From: Paraktedonobacter sp964250225
Lineage (GTDB): Bacteria; Chloroflexota; Ktedonobacteria; Ktedonobacterales; Ktedonobacteraceae
DNA length: 64,000 nt
NCBI GenBank assembly: GCA_964250225.1
Contig: CAXUEY010000006.1
Location: 1-64,000 of the forward strand
Reading direction: 5' to 3'
Under the pieces are notes generated by a model. It saw nothing but the letters and a program-made list of their open reading frames with translations. It was not told where the DNA came from and did no database searches. Both the position numbers and the translations under genes were made by a program. Shown here piece by piece: positions 16,008-24,957 of the stretch; the first letter of the stretch is position 1, and each line of letters begins with the position of its first letter.

Positions 16008-17852
16008 CTATGGTTTCCCCTGTTTGCCCCACGTGTTCATCAGATCAGTTTGCAGCGTCTGGTCAGGCGGTACCGTTGGTGTGGGTTGAGCCGGTTGAGC
16101 TGGCGGATTCAGGCGTGGTGCAGGCGTAGGCTGGCCTGGCAGGTTCATGGGTGGCGTTGACGTGGGCTGACCTGGCGCATTTAGATGCGGTGCAGGCGTA
16201 GGCTGGTCTGGTGAATTCAGGCGTGGTGCAGGCGTAGGCTGGCCTGGTGGAATGGGGCGTGCAGATTTGAGCAGGCCATAGATTTTGAGCGCATTCTGGG
16301 TTGCGACAAAGACTTTGCCGTTGCTCACCACGGGGGGAACAAATTTGTTGTACGCGCCAATAGTACTGCTGTACAGCTCGTGGCTCAGGTTGGTGGCATC
16401 GTAAGCGCGCAAATAGCCAGGCGCGACAATGGTCCAGAGGATGCCGGTGCCGGGCGTGGTGCCGTTGCTGGAAACGACGGGGTTGCCGCCGCTATAATTG
16501 AATATTTCCGGCGTGGTTGAGATCGGCCCGCTCAGGTGCCCCTGGCTGAACCTGAAGGCCTGCGTATGGTCGCGGACGCGAGCGACAAAGACGTAATCCC
16601 CGTCTGGTCCGTGCCAATAGACGGGCGTGCTGAAGATGGCCCGTGATGGGTTCAGAATCATCTCCTGTTGGATCGGATCGAGATTCGACGTGTCCTGCTG
16701 TCCACAGGGGTCGGCCACGCTGCGGAAATGGCCCATGTGCTGGGTATTGATGACATAGATACTGCCCTCTTTGCCACCGCCGAGCAGCCAGTTGTCGGGA
16801 GTAATCAGCGGGCCGCCGGAGCCGAGATCTTTGTCTTTGGCATTCAGGCAGCTCTGGTTGAAAGGCGTGAAATAGTCGATCAGGTGCAGGCCGGGGTTGA
16901 ATTTCAGGAAGCTATCGCCAGCATCGGGTCCGCCCTGGTTGAGATCAAACGTCCCATTGCCGGTCATGGCGTAGATATTGCCGTTGGCATCTGCGGCGAT
17001 GGCACTCCCACCGCTCCAGATGCCGCCTTCACTTCCCGTGGGCGTGTCGTTATAGGCGTTGCGCAGATGAAAGCCAGCGCCGTCGAAGCTATAGCTGAGA
17101 ATCCAGCCGTGATAGGGTCTGTAGTCGCAAAATGAGGCAAACGCGAGATAGATGCGCCTGTTCGCCAGCAAGAGGCCCGCTCGCTGGCGTTCGCGATAGC
17201 TGTTGAAGCCAGCCTTGCGCACAATCAGCGGGCCGTTGCCTTTCTCGTGGCCGGTGGCGAGGTCCAGCGCGTGCAGCTCGTAGGTGAACGCGTTGTTGGT
17301 ATCGACGTAGGAGACGAGAAAGAGCGTGCTGGTGGCGCTATCGATGACCGGCGTAGAGGTCACGCCCAGGACCGGAGTGACATTGGTGCAATTCATCCCG
17401 CGCACCGAGACCAGGGTGGAGCTGCCATCCAGAAAGCTGGTATGCCAGAGCGGTGCCGTTTCCCCTGAAGTGGCATCGGCGTCGAAGGCGTAGGCGCTGT
17501 TGCGTTCAGTGACGACAAAAACGAGATTGCGCGTAGTATTGCCCACCTGCACATGCGGGACGTACAGCGGCTGCCCATAGACCTGCCCGTCTACCGGATA
17601 CGAGACTAGACGCCCGAAATACTGGCTATTCACGTTATCGACATCCAACTGCGTCTCATCGTTATCTTCCCCTGTGCGCTCGTTATCATATTTATAGGTC
17701 AACACAGGTATATTGCCACTCGTGTAGCTATGGGTGTTGGGGTGAGCAGAGACTGCTTGTGTGTGCGCAGTCCCGGCCAGCGGGACGAGGAGCAAGAGGC
17801 AGAGGGTACACAGCATGGTACACAGGCGAAATGGGCATGTTTTGAAAGACAT
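16008..17852 (-). CDS. Exported PQQ-like beta-propeller protein with Pro-rich repeat tail
   Basis: 614 aa. Signal peptide of CTMLCTLCLLLLVPLAGTAHT type at the N-terminus; the mature part resembles quinoprotein-like propeller repeats (LVFVVTERNSAYAFDADA; GGGKEGSIYVINTQHMG; GKVFVATQNALKIYG). The last ~85 residues are imperfect Pro-rich repeats of about 14 residues (PGQPTPAPRLN and variants), probably a wall-spanning or disordered linker. ATG 17852 follows AAAGGAG; the frame extends to 17948 without a site. No enzymatic residues are recognised. Confidence 0.7.
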   Translation of the reverse strand: MSFKTCPFRLCTMLCTLCLLLLVPLAGTAHTQAVSAHPNTHSYTSGNIPVLTYKYDNERTGEDNDETQLDVDNVNSQYFGRLVSYPVDGQVYGQPLYVPHVQVGNTTRNLVFVVTERNSAYAFDADATSGETAPLWHTSFLDGSSTLVSVRGMNCTNVTPVLGVTSTPVIDSATSTLFLVSYVDTNNAFTYELHALDLATGHEKGNGPLIVRKAGFNSYRERQRAGLLLANRRIYLAFASFCDYRPYHGWILSYSFDGAGFHLRNAYNDTPTGSEGGIWSGGSAIAADANGNIYAMTGNGTFDLNQGGPDAGDSFLKFNPGLHLIDYFTPFNQSCLNAKDKDLGSGGPLITPDNWLLGGGKEGSIYVINTQHMGHFRSVADPCGQQDTSNLDPIQQEMILNPSRAIFSTPVYWHGPDGDYVFVARVRDHTQAFRFSQGHLSGPISTTPEIFNYSGGNPVVSSNGTTPGTGILWTIVAPGYLRAYDATNLSHELYSSTIGAYNKFVPPVVSNGKVFVATQNALKIYGLLKSARPIPPGQPTPAPRLNSPDQPTPAPHLNAPGQPTSTPPMNLPGQPTPAPRLNPPAQPAQPTPTVPPDQTLQTDLMNTWGKQGKP

Positions 17853-18137
17853 CGCTACAGCAACTCCTTTAGTAGACCGGGAGCAAAAGGAAAACTTTGC
17901 TCTATTACATCTACTATACCCATAGCAAGTAAGAAGATACGATGACATGCATAGATTATTCTCTGTAAGAGCCTGCGCCCATTTTTGCCTCGGCTGGATC
18001 AGCTCATGACTATGTATTGCAGTTGTGTACAGGATCGGAAATGTATAAAATATTCGTGGTTATGTGTTACAATAAATCGTCTGCTGCGTTTAGGTAGATA
18101 GAGATGTTTTTTTAGTGAAGATTGTAGGGGACGCCAC

Positions 18138-18617
18138 ATGCAACAACCAACCATGGAAAAGCGAGTCGCCTCACTCGAAAGCGAAGTGGAGGCACTCAAA
18201 CGGTTAATAGATGAACGGATTGACTCTCTGGAACAAGGACAGGATTCAGCGTCGGCTATTGACCGTGCCCTCCTGGATCGGATTGACCGGATCAGTTCGG
18301 ATCTGCGAACGTTTAAGCGAGACACGCAGCGCGGATTCGAGAATCAGGCGGTACAACTGAGAGAGATCCAGTGGGATCTGAAACAGACAAAAGAGACTGT
18401 TACAGCATTGATTGACACCACAGACAACCATACCAACACATTGCAGACGTTGATAGATGCGGCTAGAGATCACAAGCAGGGGATTGAGTCTCTTGCTGGC
18501 CAGGTGAACGAGCTGGCAGGCAATGTTGGTGAACTGGCTGGTCGTGTCGGTGAATTGGCAATGGGACAGCAACACATGCTTGAGTTGCTCAGAGGAAATG
18601 CACGACGTGATGATTAA
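18138..18617 (+). CDS. Coiled-coil protein, paralogue of the next gene
   Basis: 159 aa, no family recognised. Almost entirely heptad-like (VASLESEVEALKRLIDERI; LAGQVNELAGNVGELAGRV), predicted soluble helical rod, ending LLRGNARRDD. The next gene ends LLRGNARRND and shares the acidic N-terminal half, so they are diverged duplicates. The start follows AGGGGACGCCAC. No membrane segment. Confidence 0.6.
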   Translation: MQQPTMEKRVASLESEVEALKRLIDERIDSLEQGQDSASAIDRALLDRIDRISSDLRTFKRDTQRGFENQAVQLREIQWDLKQTKETVTALIDTTDNHTNTLQTLIDAARDHKQGIESLAGQVNELAGNVGELAGRVGELAMGQQHMLELLRGNARRDD

Positions 18618-18626
18618 AACGCATAT

Positions 18627-18661
18627 GGATGTGGAGCGGTTGACAGATTTTTTGTAGGAGA
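18627..18661 (+). pseudogene. Remnant of a ParE/RelE-type toxin gene
   Basis: GGATGTGGAGCGGTTGAC plus AGATTTTTTGTAGGAGA matches 19573-19607 inside the intact toxin gene, with a stop replacing the Trp of DFLW. About 35 bp only; it reads as a scar of a lost second toxin copy. Confidence 0.5.
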
Positions 18662-18719
18662 TGTGGCCTTTGTGAAACAGCCTGATGGTTGTGAGAGGCG
18701 AAAATAAGAGGAGTAGCAT

Positions 18720-19097
18720 ATGCAACAAGAACAACCCCTTGAACAACGTGTGTTTATTCTGGAGCAAGAGATGGCCGAAGTGAAGGTGAAAATAGCTGAA
18801 CAGAGTGATGTTGATATTGCCTTGCTGAGAAGGATCGATGCCTTTATCAGCGACTTGCACCGCATAGAGCGTGACCAACGCGCTGGTTTCAGCGAGTTGA
18901 AAGGTGAGATCAACGAGCTGAAAGGCGAGATCAACGAACTGAAAGGCGAGTTTCACTCAGCCCAAAGAGAAACGGCCAACTCGTTCAAGCAGATTTCTGG
19001 CATTTTGAGCGACCATAAAGAGGCTATCACGATGCTGGTGGCTGGCCAGGAGCAAATCATTGAGTTGCTCAGAGGAAACGCACGACGCAACGATTAA
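18720..19097 (+). CDS. Coiled-coil protein with short internal repeats
   Basis: 125 aa paralogue of the preceding gene. It contains a tandem ELKGEIN repeat (three units, about residues 60-80) and the same C-terminal QIIELLRGNAR box. A good site AGGAGTAGCAT precedes ATG 18720. Function unknown. Position upstream of a toxin-antitoxin pair is suggestive only. Confidence 0.6.
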   Translation: MQQEQPLEQRVFILEQEMAEVKVKIAEQSDVDIALLRRIDAFISDLHRIERDQRAGFSELKGEINELKGEINELKGEFHSAQRETANSFKQISGILSDHKEAITMLVAGQEQIIELLRGNARRND

Positions 19098-19204
19098 CGA
19101 TTAAGGAGCTACACGCTCCTTTCCATGTTTTCTGTCTGAGCGATACATCACTCCTGAAAGCTCCTTGTACTCAACTGTGTCATGTGATATTTTGGAATAG
19201 AGAG

Positions 19205-19234
19205 GGAAGTTGTGAAAAGTTGTGAAAAGTTGTA
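19205..19234 (+). repeat. Short tandem repeat upstream of the antitoxin gene
   Basis: GAAGTTGTGAAAAGTTGTGAAAAGTTGTA-like 10-bp units (AGTTGTGAAA), about 40 bases before the antitoxin start. They may be binding sites for antitoxin autoregulation. Confidence 0.4.
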
Positions 19235-19275
19235 TGATAAATGCGAAAAGTTTTGATAGTTAGCAGGAGGAAACA

Positions 19276-19557
19276 ATGGCTGAGATGGAAACTACGATGG
19301 GTGTAAAGCTCGATGTGGAGACGCGCGGGCGCCTTAAAGCGCTTGGTCAGGCGCGCGATAGGTCGGCACACTGGCTGGCGGTGGCTGCTATTAAACGCTA
19401 CCTGGATGAAGAAGAAGAGTTTGAACGTCAGAAGCACGAAGATACAGAGCGATGGGAAGAGTACGTGCAGAGCGGGAATGCGATTCCACAAGAGAAGGTG
19501 CTCTCCTGGATGAAGCAGATGATAGCGCAAGGGAAACGTATTGAATGGCAAGAGTAG
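19276..19557 (+). CDS. Antitoxin of a ParDE/RelBE-like pair
   Basis: 93 aa. The N-terminal half (MGVKLDVETRGRLKALGQ, then HWLAVAAIKRYLDEEE) looks like a ribbon-helix-helix DNA-binding domain; the acidic C-terminal half should wrap the toxin. The start follows AGGAGGAAACA. It overlaps the toxin gene by 13 bases. It should repress its own operon. Confidence 0.75.
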   Translation: MAEMETTMGVKLDVETRGRLKALGQARDRSAHWLAVAAIKRYLDEEEEFERQKHEDTERWEEYVQSGNAIPQEKVLSWMKQMIAQGKRIEWQE

Positions 19558-19823
19558 AGTGGCATCAGAAGGCGCGGTTGGATGTGGAGCGGTTGACTGA
19601 TTTTTTGTGGGAGAGACAGGCAGATACAGCCATGCGTGCATTAAGCGTGATTGTGGATGGGGCGGAGTTATTAGCGTCTTCGCCGCGTCTTGGCCGTCCA
19701 CTAGGGGATGCGTTGGGGAGACGGGCGCTGTCTCTGCCCTTTGGCTCTGGTGCATATGTCCTGTATTATGTTCTTGAAACTGAAGATATGGTGGTGATCC
19801 TACGGGTATGGCATAATCGATAA
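19545..19823 (+). CDS. ParE/RelE superfamily toxin
   Basis: 92 aa, typical for the family. RVEWHQKARLDVERLTDFL is the N-terminal helix pair, RLGRPLGD the middle turn, and YVLYYVLETEDMVVILRVWH the C-terminal sheet with the conserved RVWH end. Whether it is a gyrase poison (ParE) or a ribosome-dependent RNase (RelE) cannot be decided. Translationally coupled to the antitoxin. Confidence 0.78.
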   Translation: MARVEWHQKARLDVERLTDFLWERQADTAMRALSVIVDGAELLASSPRLGRPLGDALGRRALSLPFGSGAYVLYYVLETEDMVVILRVWHNR

Positions 19824-19852
19824 AATCGGGAAAAATAAGATATACATGTCTA

Positions 19853-20587
19853 CTATCCTTTGACCACCGTCTGATAATAGTCACAGAGATCCTGCAATGG
19901 GCAGCGCGCGCAGCGTGGGCGCTCAAATACGCAGGTGCGCTGTCCGTGGCGCAGCAGAGCTTTATGGAAATTGTAGATGCTCTGGGCGTCGTTGGGGAGC
20001 AGCGCTTGTAACAGGGGTTGCGCGGCTTCCGCTGAGACCTTCTTCCCTATCAGGCCGAGGCGCGTGGAGACGCGATGCACGTGGACATCGACGGGTAACG
20101 TTGGTTTGCGACAGCTAAATAACAGGACACAAGCGGCGGTCTTCGGTCCCACACCTTCAAAACGATGGAGCCACGCTGCACCCTCTTCTACTGGCAGGTC
20201 GCGGAGAAAATCCAGGTTGAGATTGCCCCGTTCGGTCGTGATCTGGCGCATGATCGCTTGCAGGCGGGGCGCCTTCAATTCCGGCCAGTTGACGTTGCTG
20301 ATGGCTGCCTGCACCTCTGAGGTTGGGGCGTCGCGCACACCTTCCCACGAGCCGAAACGCAGCAGCAGTTGCTCATAAGCTGCTGCGGTCTGCTCGTCTT
20401 TCGTGCGGTGCGAAAGGATAATGTCCACAAGCTGACTCATGGGATCTTTGGTGCCCCACGCCGCCACGCCATACGCTTCCGTCAAACGGTGTGTGACCTC
20501 GCTAGCTTTCGCGGTCAGGGCCGCGAAATCGGTGGTTGGATAGCCATAATCCGCGGCATTGCGCTCGCGTTTAGAAGGAGTTTTCAT
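19853..20587 (-). CDS. nth: Endonuclease III-like DNA glycosylase
   Basis: 244 aa HhH-GPD glycosylase/AP lyase for oxidised pyrimidines. HhH motif FEGVGPKTAACVLLF includes the catalytic Lys; LPVDVHVHRVSTRLG has the catalytic Asp. Four cysteines in the C-x6-C-x2-C-x5-C spacing (CVFERPRCARCPLQDLC) form the [4Fe-4S] loop. Convergent with the toxin gene. The ~30 N-terminal residues are longer than in E. coli Nth. Confidence 0.85.
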   Translation of the reverse strand: MKTPSKRERNAADYGYPTTDFAALTAKASEVTHRLTEAYGVAAWGTKDPMSQLVDIILSHRTKDEQTAAAYEQLLLRFGSWEGVRDAPTSEVQAAISNVNWPELKAPRLQAIMRQITTERGNLNLDFLRDLPVEEGAAWLHRFEGVGPKTAACVLLFSCRKPTLPVDVHVHRVSTRLGLIGKKVSAEAAQPLLQALLPNDAQSIYNFHKALLRHGQRTCVFERPRCARCPLQDLCDYYQTVVKG

Positions 20588-20882
20588 TGTATTGCGTCTC
20601 TTTCTTTTTGCATCTGCCAGATTTTTTCAAGCCCACCTCTCCACCTCTCACTCTATACATGCGCCAGGCGGAAGAAAAGTAGCAGGCAAGTTGCCCATCC
20701 CCATGCTGATGTGCCGAACTGATTGGCGTCATATAGGTATCTCTTGAACACGCTTGTCAGCACATCCGGTGTGGTTTTATATCCAAAACTCTCTTGCAAT
20801 ATTGCACGTGTCTAACGCGTAGCACTTAGCACTTCCCGTGTACCGTTTAGTTTCCGAGATTTCCCCGGAAGGGAGTAGAGAC
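20588..20882. other. Intergenic region without recognised gene
   Basis: Divergent spacer between nth and the lipoprotein gene. It holds only a short direct repeat TAGCACT-TAGCACT at about 20820-20833; no promoter is convincing. Confidence 0.5.
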
Positions 20883-21983
20883 GTGAAAGAGAGAAGCTCA
20901 GTATCTGCGATGAAAAGCCCCTGGAAGATCCTTCTAGGGATCGTCACGCTGTTCTGTTTGCTTGCTATCAGTGCCTGTGGTGGTACCGAGACGGCTCGCG
21001 TCTACGATAGCGCCCGCGTGCTGAATAGTTCCAGGGTCCAGGCTGCAGCGAGAAATGTGCCTGCGAACGTTGATATATACACCGTGAATCGTTTTACAGG
21101 AACACAGGCAGATTTTCAGCGTTCTGTAGCTGGTAAACTGGCAAATGACGCGAATCGCATTGTGATGGGAATTGATACGCAACACAATTATCAGTATGTC
21201 GCCAGGGGGTCAGAAATACCCCTCAATTCCTCCAATATCGCGCAAGCCTCAAATGCGTTTGCCGCGAATTATGGCAATGGCGACTACACCAGAGCGACGG
21301 TGGCCTCACTCAATTCGTTGGGTCAATCCATGCGCGTGAATGGTGCGAGTAATGTCAATCGGCCTGGAGCAAGTCCGCTGCCGTGGTTGCTGCCACTGCT
21401 GATTATTGGTGGTCTGCTGTTCTTCCTCACGAAGATGCGCCGTCCGGGTCTGGCAACCCAGAGCCCGGCAAGGCCGACCTACCAGCCTCCACAGCCGGAG
21501 CGACCTGCGCGCGACTATTCGTATGACCAGGGTGCGCGGCCTCTGCAAAGCACAGAGCGGCCCACCTATACAGAACGACCACCAACCTATCCTTATGACC
21601 AGGGAACGGCGAATCTACCCACTCACGATAAGGGAACGGTGAATCCACCTACCCACGATAAGGGTCTGGGTGCGGCTGGCGGAGCGGCGGCTGGTGGCCT
21701 GGGTTACGAGCTGGGCAAGCGCCAGGGCGAGGTCAAGCCTCCTCCATCTGGCCCGGAGTCGAGCAGTACCGAATATGGCGGCAAGGGATATAGTGGGAAG
21801 AAGAAGCCCGATACTGGCGGTGGCGGAACATATGGCAAGGGTGGCGCGGATTATGGGACAACCGATACCGGTGGTGGTGGACGTTATGGCAAGGGTGGCG
21901 CGGATTATGGGACAACCGATACCGGCGGCGGCGGAACGTATGGCAAGGGTGGTGCTGACTATGATCGTGATCGTGACCGCTAG
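20883..21983 (+). CDS. TPM-domain-like lipoprotein with membrane helix and Gly-rich repeat tail
   Basis: 366 aa. The lipobox LAISAC near residue 30 predicts a lipoprotein. Residues ~35-160 (VYDSARVLNSSRVQAAARN; NYGNGDYTRATVASLN) resemble the TPM domain of extracytoplasmic proteins. A helix PWLLPLLIIGGLLFFLTKM follows, then a Pro/Tyr-rich region and three 18-residue repeats (TGGGGTYGKGGADYGTTD), 54 bp each at DNA level. GTG 20883 lies 7 bases after GGGAG; ATG 20910 is the alternative. Role unknown. Confidence 0.6.
   Translation: MKERSSVSAMKSPWKILLGIVTLFCLLAISACGGTETARVYDSARVLNSSRVQAAARNVPANVDIYTVNRFTGTQADFQRSVAGKLANDANRIVMGIDTQHNYQYVARGSEIPLNSSNIAQASNAFAANYGNGDYTRATVASLNSLGQSMRVNGASNVNRPGASPLPWLLPLLIIGGLLFFLTKMRRPGLATQSPARPTYQPPQPERPARDYSYDQGARPLQSTERPTYTERPPTYPYDQGTANLPTHDKGTVNPPTHDKGLGAAGGAAAGGLGYELGKRQGEVKPPPSGPESSSTEYGGKGYSGKKKPDTGGGGTYGKGGADYGTTDTGGGGRYGKGGADYGTTDTGGGGTYGKGGADYDRDRDR
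21825..21962 (+). repeat. 54-bp tandem repeat inside the lipoprotein gene
   Basis: Two and a half near-identical units of GGCGGAACATATGGCAAGGG-type sequence coding for 18 residues each. Copy number could vary by slippage without changing frame. Confidence 0.75.
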
Positions 21984-21998
21984 CAAGTCAATAGTGAA

Positions 21999-22045
21999 GC
22001 GAGAAAAAGGAACCAGGAGATGTCATCCTGGTTCCTTTTTCTCGC
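21999..22045 (+). terminator. Strong terminator, perfect 20-bp stem
   Basis: GCGAGAAAAAGGAACCAGGA (21999-22018) exactly complements 22026-22045, loop of 7; the T-run lies within the right arm (CCTTTTT). It ends the lipoprotein transcript. Confidence 0.85.
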
Positions 22046-22131
22046 CATTACACGTGTGGGGACGTGGTATGATGAAAAAAACTGGCGAAAAGGTCAAATG
22101 ACTTTGTAGGTTATAAGAGGAGAGCAAGGCT

Positions 22132-22911
22132 GTGTTATTACAAGAGAAGGTCGCGGTCATTACCGGGGCAGGGCGCGGCATCGGACGCGCTATCGCTCAG
22201 GCGTATGCACGTGAGGGCGCGCACCTGGTCCTGGCTTCCCGCGATGTGGCTGCCCTTGAGGAGACACGCGCGCTGGTGGCTGAGCACAAACGCGAGGTGC
22301 TGGTACAGGAGCTCGATTTGCGCGAAGAGGAGAGCGTGCGCGCAATGGCTGAGCAGGCTCTAGTACAATTTGGGCATGTGGATATTCTGGTCAATAATAG
22401 CGGTATTGCTGGCCCCACGGCTCCCTTGTGGGAAATTGCGCCGCGTGAGTGGCGTGAAACGCTGGATGTCGATCTCATCGGCCCCTATCTCTGTTGTCAC
22501 GCTCTGTTGCCATCGATGATTGCCCGGAGGTCTGGCACTCTCCTCATGGTTGGATCTATAACTGGCAAACGTCCCCTGGCCGGGCGCACACCATATGCGG
22601 CGGCGAAACTGGGCCTGGTCGGATTGGTGCGCACGCTGGCCTGGGAATTGGGGCCGCACAATATTCGCGTCAACCTGATCTCGCCCGGACCCGTCGAAGG
22701 TGAACGTATCGTGCGTGTGCTGCGAGATATGGCCAGCGCGCAGGGGATCAGTCCTGAGGAGGCGCAACGCTTGTTTTTGCGCGATGCACCACTCGCGCGC
22801 ATGGTCCCGCCGACGGATATCGCCAATGCCGCAGTTTTCCTGGCCTCGGACCTCTCAGGCTCGACCACCGGCGAAGATTTCAATGTGTCCGCGGGCATCG
22901 CGATGTATTGA
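22132..22911 (+). CDS. SDR-family oxidoreductase
   Basis: 259 aa classical short-chain dehydrogenase. TGAGRGIGRAIA binds NAD(P); NNSGIAG follows; the catalytic Ser lies in MVGSITG and the Tyr-Lys in YAAAKLG. The start is GTG 22132 after AGAGGAGAGCAAGGCT. It lies 40 bases before a ribokinase and a nucleoside hydrolase, so it may act on a sugar or nucleoside derivative, but the substrate is not readable. Confidence 0.85.
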   Translation: MLLQEKVAVITGAGRGIGRAIAQAYAREGAHLVLASRDVAALEETRALVAEHKREVLVQELDLREEESVRAMAEQALVQFGHVDILVNNSGIAGPTAPLWEIAPREWRETLDVDLIGPYLCCHALLPSMIARRSGTLLMVGSITGKRPLAGRTPYAAAKLGLVGLVRTLAWELGPHNIRVNLISPGPVEGERIVRVLRDMASAQGISPEEAQRLFLRDAPLARMVPPTDIANAAVFLASDLSGSTTGEDFNVSAGIAMY

Positions 22912-22951
22912 AATTGAAATGTTCTCTGCACTTTCGTGGGAGTAATTGTAT

Positions 22952-23911
22952 ATGACACACCCAACCATCCTCACTGTAGGCAGCCTCAACATGGATCAGG
23001 TGGTACAGGTCGAGCGTTTGCCAGTGTTGGGGGAGACGTTGCTAGGGGCCGGTTCGCTGCGGCTGGTGCCAGGTGGGAAGGGCGCGAATCAGGCAGTGGC
23101 GATGGCGCGCCTGGGGTCCGCTGTGAGCCTGGCCGGACGTGTTGGCACTGATCCCTTTGGCACGTCTCTGCTCAAGGCTCTGCAGACCGCGCACCTGGAT
23201 ACCTCGCTGGTCGTGGTGGATGAGCAGGAGGCCAGCGGGGTCGCGCTGATCTTTCTCGCGCCAACTGGGGAGAACGCGATTGTCGTGGCTCCAGGCGCGA
23301 ATATGCATGTGGGCGAGGACGAGGCCCAGATGCAACGTATCCTCGCGGTTTTGCCATCTGCCCGCGCCCTGGTGCTCCAGTTGGAGATCCCTCTCTCAAC
23401 GGTGCAAACGCTCATTGCTGCCGGGCATCAGGCGAACGTACCGGTGGTACTCAACCTCGCTCCCGCTCAAGCGTTGCCTCTGGAAGTGTTGCGTCAGGTG
23501 AATGTGCTGGTGCTCAACGAGACCGAGGCCAGCTTTATCTGTGATATACTGAACAATGCATCAAAGCCCGGTCAGGTCATTTCAAGCGTGAGTGAGGCTA
23601 CTCGGCTGGCACTGAATTTGCATGGGCGAGGCATCGCGCAGGTCATCATCACGCTGGGTGCGCAAGGAGCGATCCTGGCGGCTGGGGGCAACGCCGTGCA
23701 TGTGTCGGCTCCACCCGTCCAGGTCGTTGATACCACTGCGTCGGGCGATTGTTTTGTCGGCGCCTTCACCGTCGCGCTGACCGAAGGGCTGCTACCCGCG
23801 GAAGCGCTACGCTTCGCGGTCCATGCCAGCGCCTTGAAAGTTACGAAGTTTGGCGCGCAGTCAGGTCTGCCCACACGCGGCGAAGTCGAGGCGTTGTTGC
23901 GCGGCGCGTAG
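22952..23911 (+). CDS. rbsK: Ribokinase (PfkB family)
   Basis: 319 aa sugar kinase. VGSLNMDQVVQVERLPVLGE at the N-terminus, GGKGANQAVAMARLG for sugar binding, and VDTTASGDCFVGAFT with the catalytic Asp and anion hole are typical of ribokinase. ATG 22952 follows GGGAGTAATTGTAT. Ends 15 bases before the nucleoside hydrolase, whose released ribose it would phosphorylate. Confidence 0.85.
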   Translation: MTHPTILTVGSLNMDQVVQVERLPVLGETLLGAGSLRLVPGGKGANQAVAMARLGSAVSLAGRVGTDPFGTSLLKALQTAHLDTSLVVVDEQEASGVALIFLAPTGENAIVVAPGANMHVGEDEAQMQRILAVLPSARALVLQLEIPLSTVQTLIAAGHQANVPVVLNLAPAQALPLEVLRQVNVLVLNETEASFICDILNNASKPGQVISSVSEATRLALNLHGRGIAQVIITLGAQGAILAAGGNAVHVSAPPVQVVDTTASGDCFVGAFTVALTEGLLPAEALRFAVHASALKVTKFGAQSGLPTRGEVEALLRGA

Positions 23912-23926
23912 AAAGAGAGAGACAGC

Positions 23927-24871
23927 ATGCCCCACATCATTTTAGACACCGACCCTGGTATAGACGATGCCCTGGCGCTTTTCCTGGCCCTGGCCTCGCC
24001 TGAAGTGCAATTGGAGGCCATCACAACGGTCAGCGGCAACGTCGGCGTTGAACATACTACGCGCAACGCCCTGAGCCTGCTGGAACTGGCAGGCCGCGCA
24101 GAGATCCCTGTCGCGCGTGGGTGCGCTGGTCCATTGCTCAGCGCGCCGGTTGAGGCGGCAGATGTGCATGGCGAGAACGGTCTTGGGCGTATTATCTTGC
24201 CTGAACCTCAGAAACGGCCTTTGGAGCAGCACGCTGTCGATGTGATTATCGAGAAGGTCCTGGCCGCGCCGGGCGAGATCACGCTGGTGGCCGTGGGGCC
24301 GCTGACCAATCTCGCCGTAGCCCTGCATCGCGAGCCACGCCTGGCTCAGGCGGTGCGCGAGGTGGTGATCATGGGTGGCGCGCTGCTCGTGCCGGGTAAC
24401 GTCACGCCCTGTGCCGAATTCAACATCTACGTCGATCCACATGCCGCGCACGTGGCCCTGCACGCTGGCTGGCCGATCCGCCTGGTCTCGCTGGACACGA
24501 CAAGACGCACCCTGTTCAGGCGTGAACTGGTCGAGCAGTTGGTCGCCAGTGGCAGCCCGGTGGCCGTGCTTATGAAAGGTATGGTCGATTATTACTGCGA
24601 TATCTTCGGCGGCCCGCGCCAGCTCAGCGCCATCGAGATGCACGATCCTCTCTGCCTGGCCGCCGCCTTTCGCCCAGATCTGCTGACCTGGCAGGAGGCA
24701 TACGTCGATGTTGAACTGACAGGCCAACTGACGTTGGGTGAGACCGTGGGCTTCTTCGCGCGTCCCGATAGACCGCTTCCACATGCCCCCAACGTCCTGG
24801 CCTCCATTGATGTGGATAGCGAGAACTTTATTCAATTATATGTTGAGCGCATTCGCAGCGCTTTTTGTTAA
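23927..24871 (+). CDS. Inosine/uridine-preferring nucleoside hydrolase
   Basis: 314 aa. The N-terminal DTDPGIDDALAL is the calcium-binding signature; NVTPCAEFNIYVDPHAA and the C-terminal DPLCLAAAF complete the family pattern. Hydrolyses nucleosides to base plus ribose; with the ribokinase upstream it forms a salvage pair. The start follows GAAAGAGAGAGACAGC. Exact base preference unknown. Confidence 0.9.
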   Translation: MPHIILDTDPGIDDALALFLALASPEVQLEAITTVSGNVGVEHTTRNALSLLELAGRAEIPVARGCAGPLLSAPVEAADVHGENGLGRIILPEPQKRPLEQHAVDVIIEKVLAAPGEITLVAVGPLTNLAVALHREPRLAQAVREVVIMGGALLVPGNVTPCAEFNIYVDPHAAHVALHAGWPIRLVSLDTTRRTLFRRELVEQLVASGSPVAVLMKGMVDYYCDIFGGPRQLSAIEMHDPLCLAAAFRPDLLTWQEAYVDVELTGQLTLGETVGFFARPDRPLPHAPNVLASIDVDSENFIQLYVERIRSAFC

Positions 24872-24892
24872 GGTGATAAGACAGTATAGCCC

Positions 24893-24953
24893 CTGATAGA
24901 CGAGCGGAATGGGCAGTCTGTTGAATGTACTGCCAATCCCGCTCGTCTATCAG
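24893..24953. terminator. Long inverted repeat between convergent genes
   Basis: CTGATAGACGAGCGG at 24893 pairs with CCGCTCGTCTATCAG ending at 24953, extended inward by GGGCAGT/ACTGCC with small mismatches; about 22 pairs. Likely bidirectional terminator, although the T-run is weak. Confidence 0.6.
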
Positions 24954-24957
24954 TATT

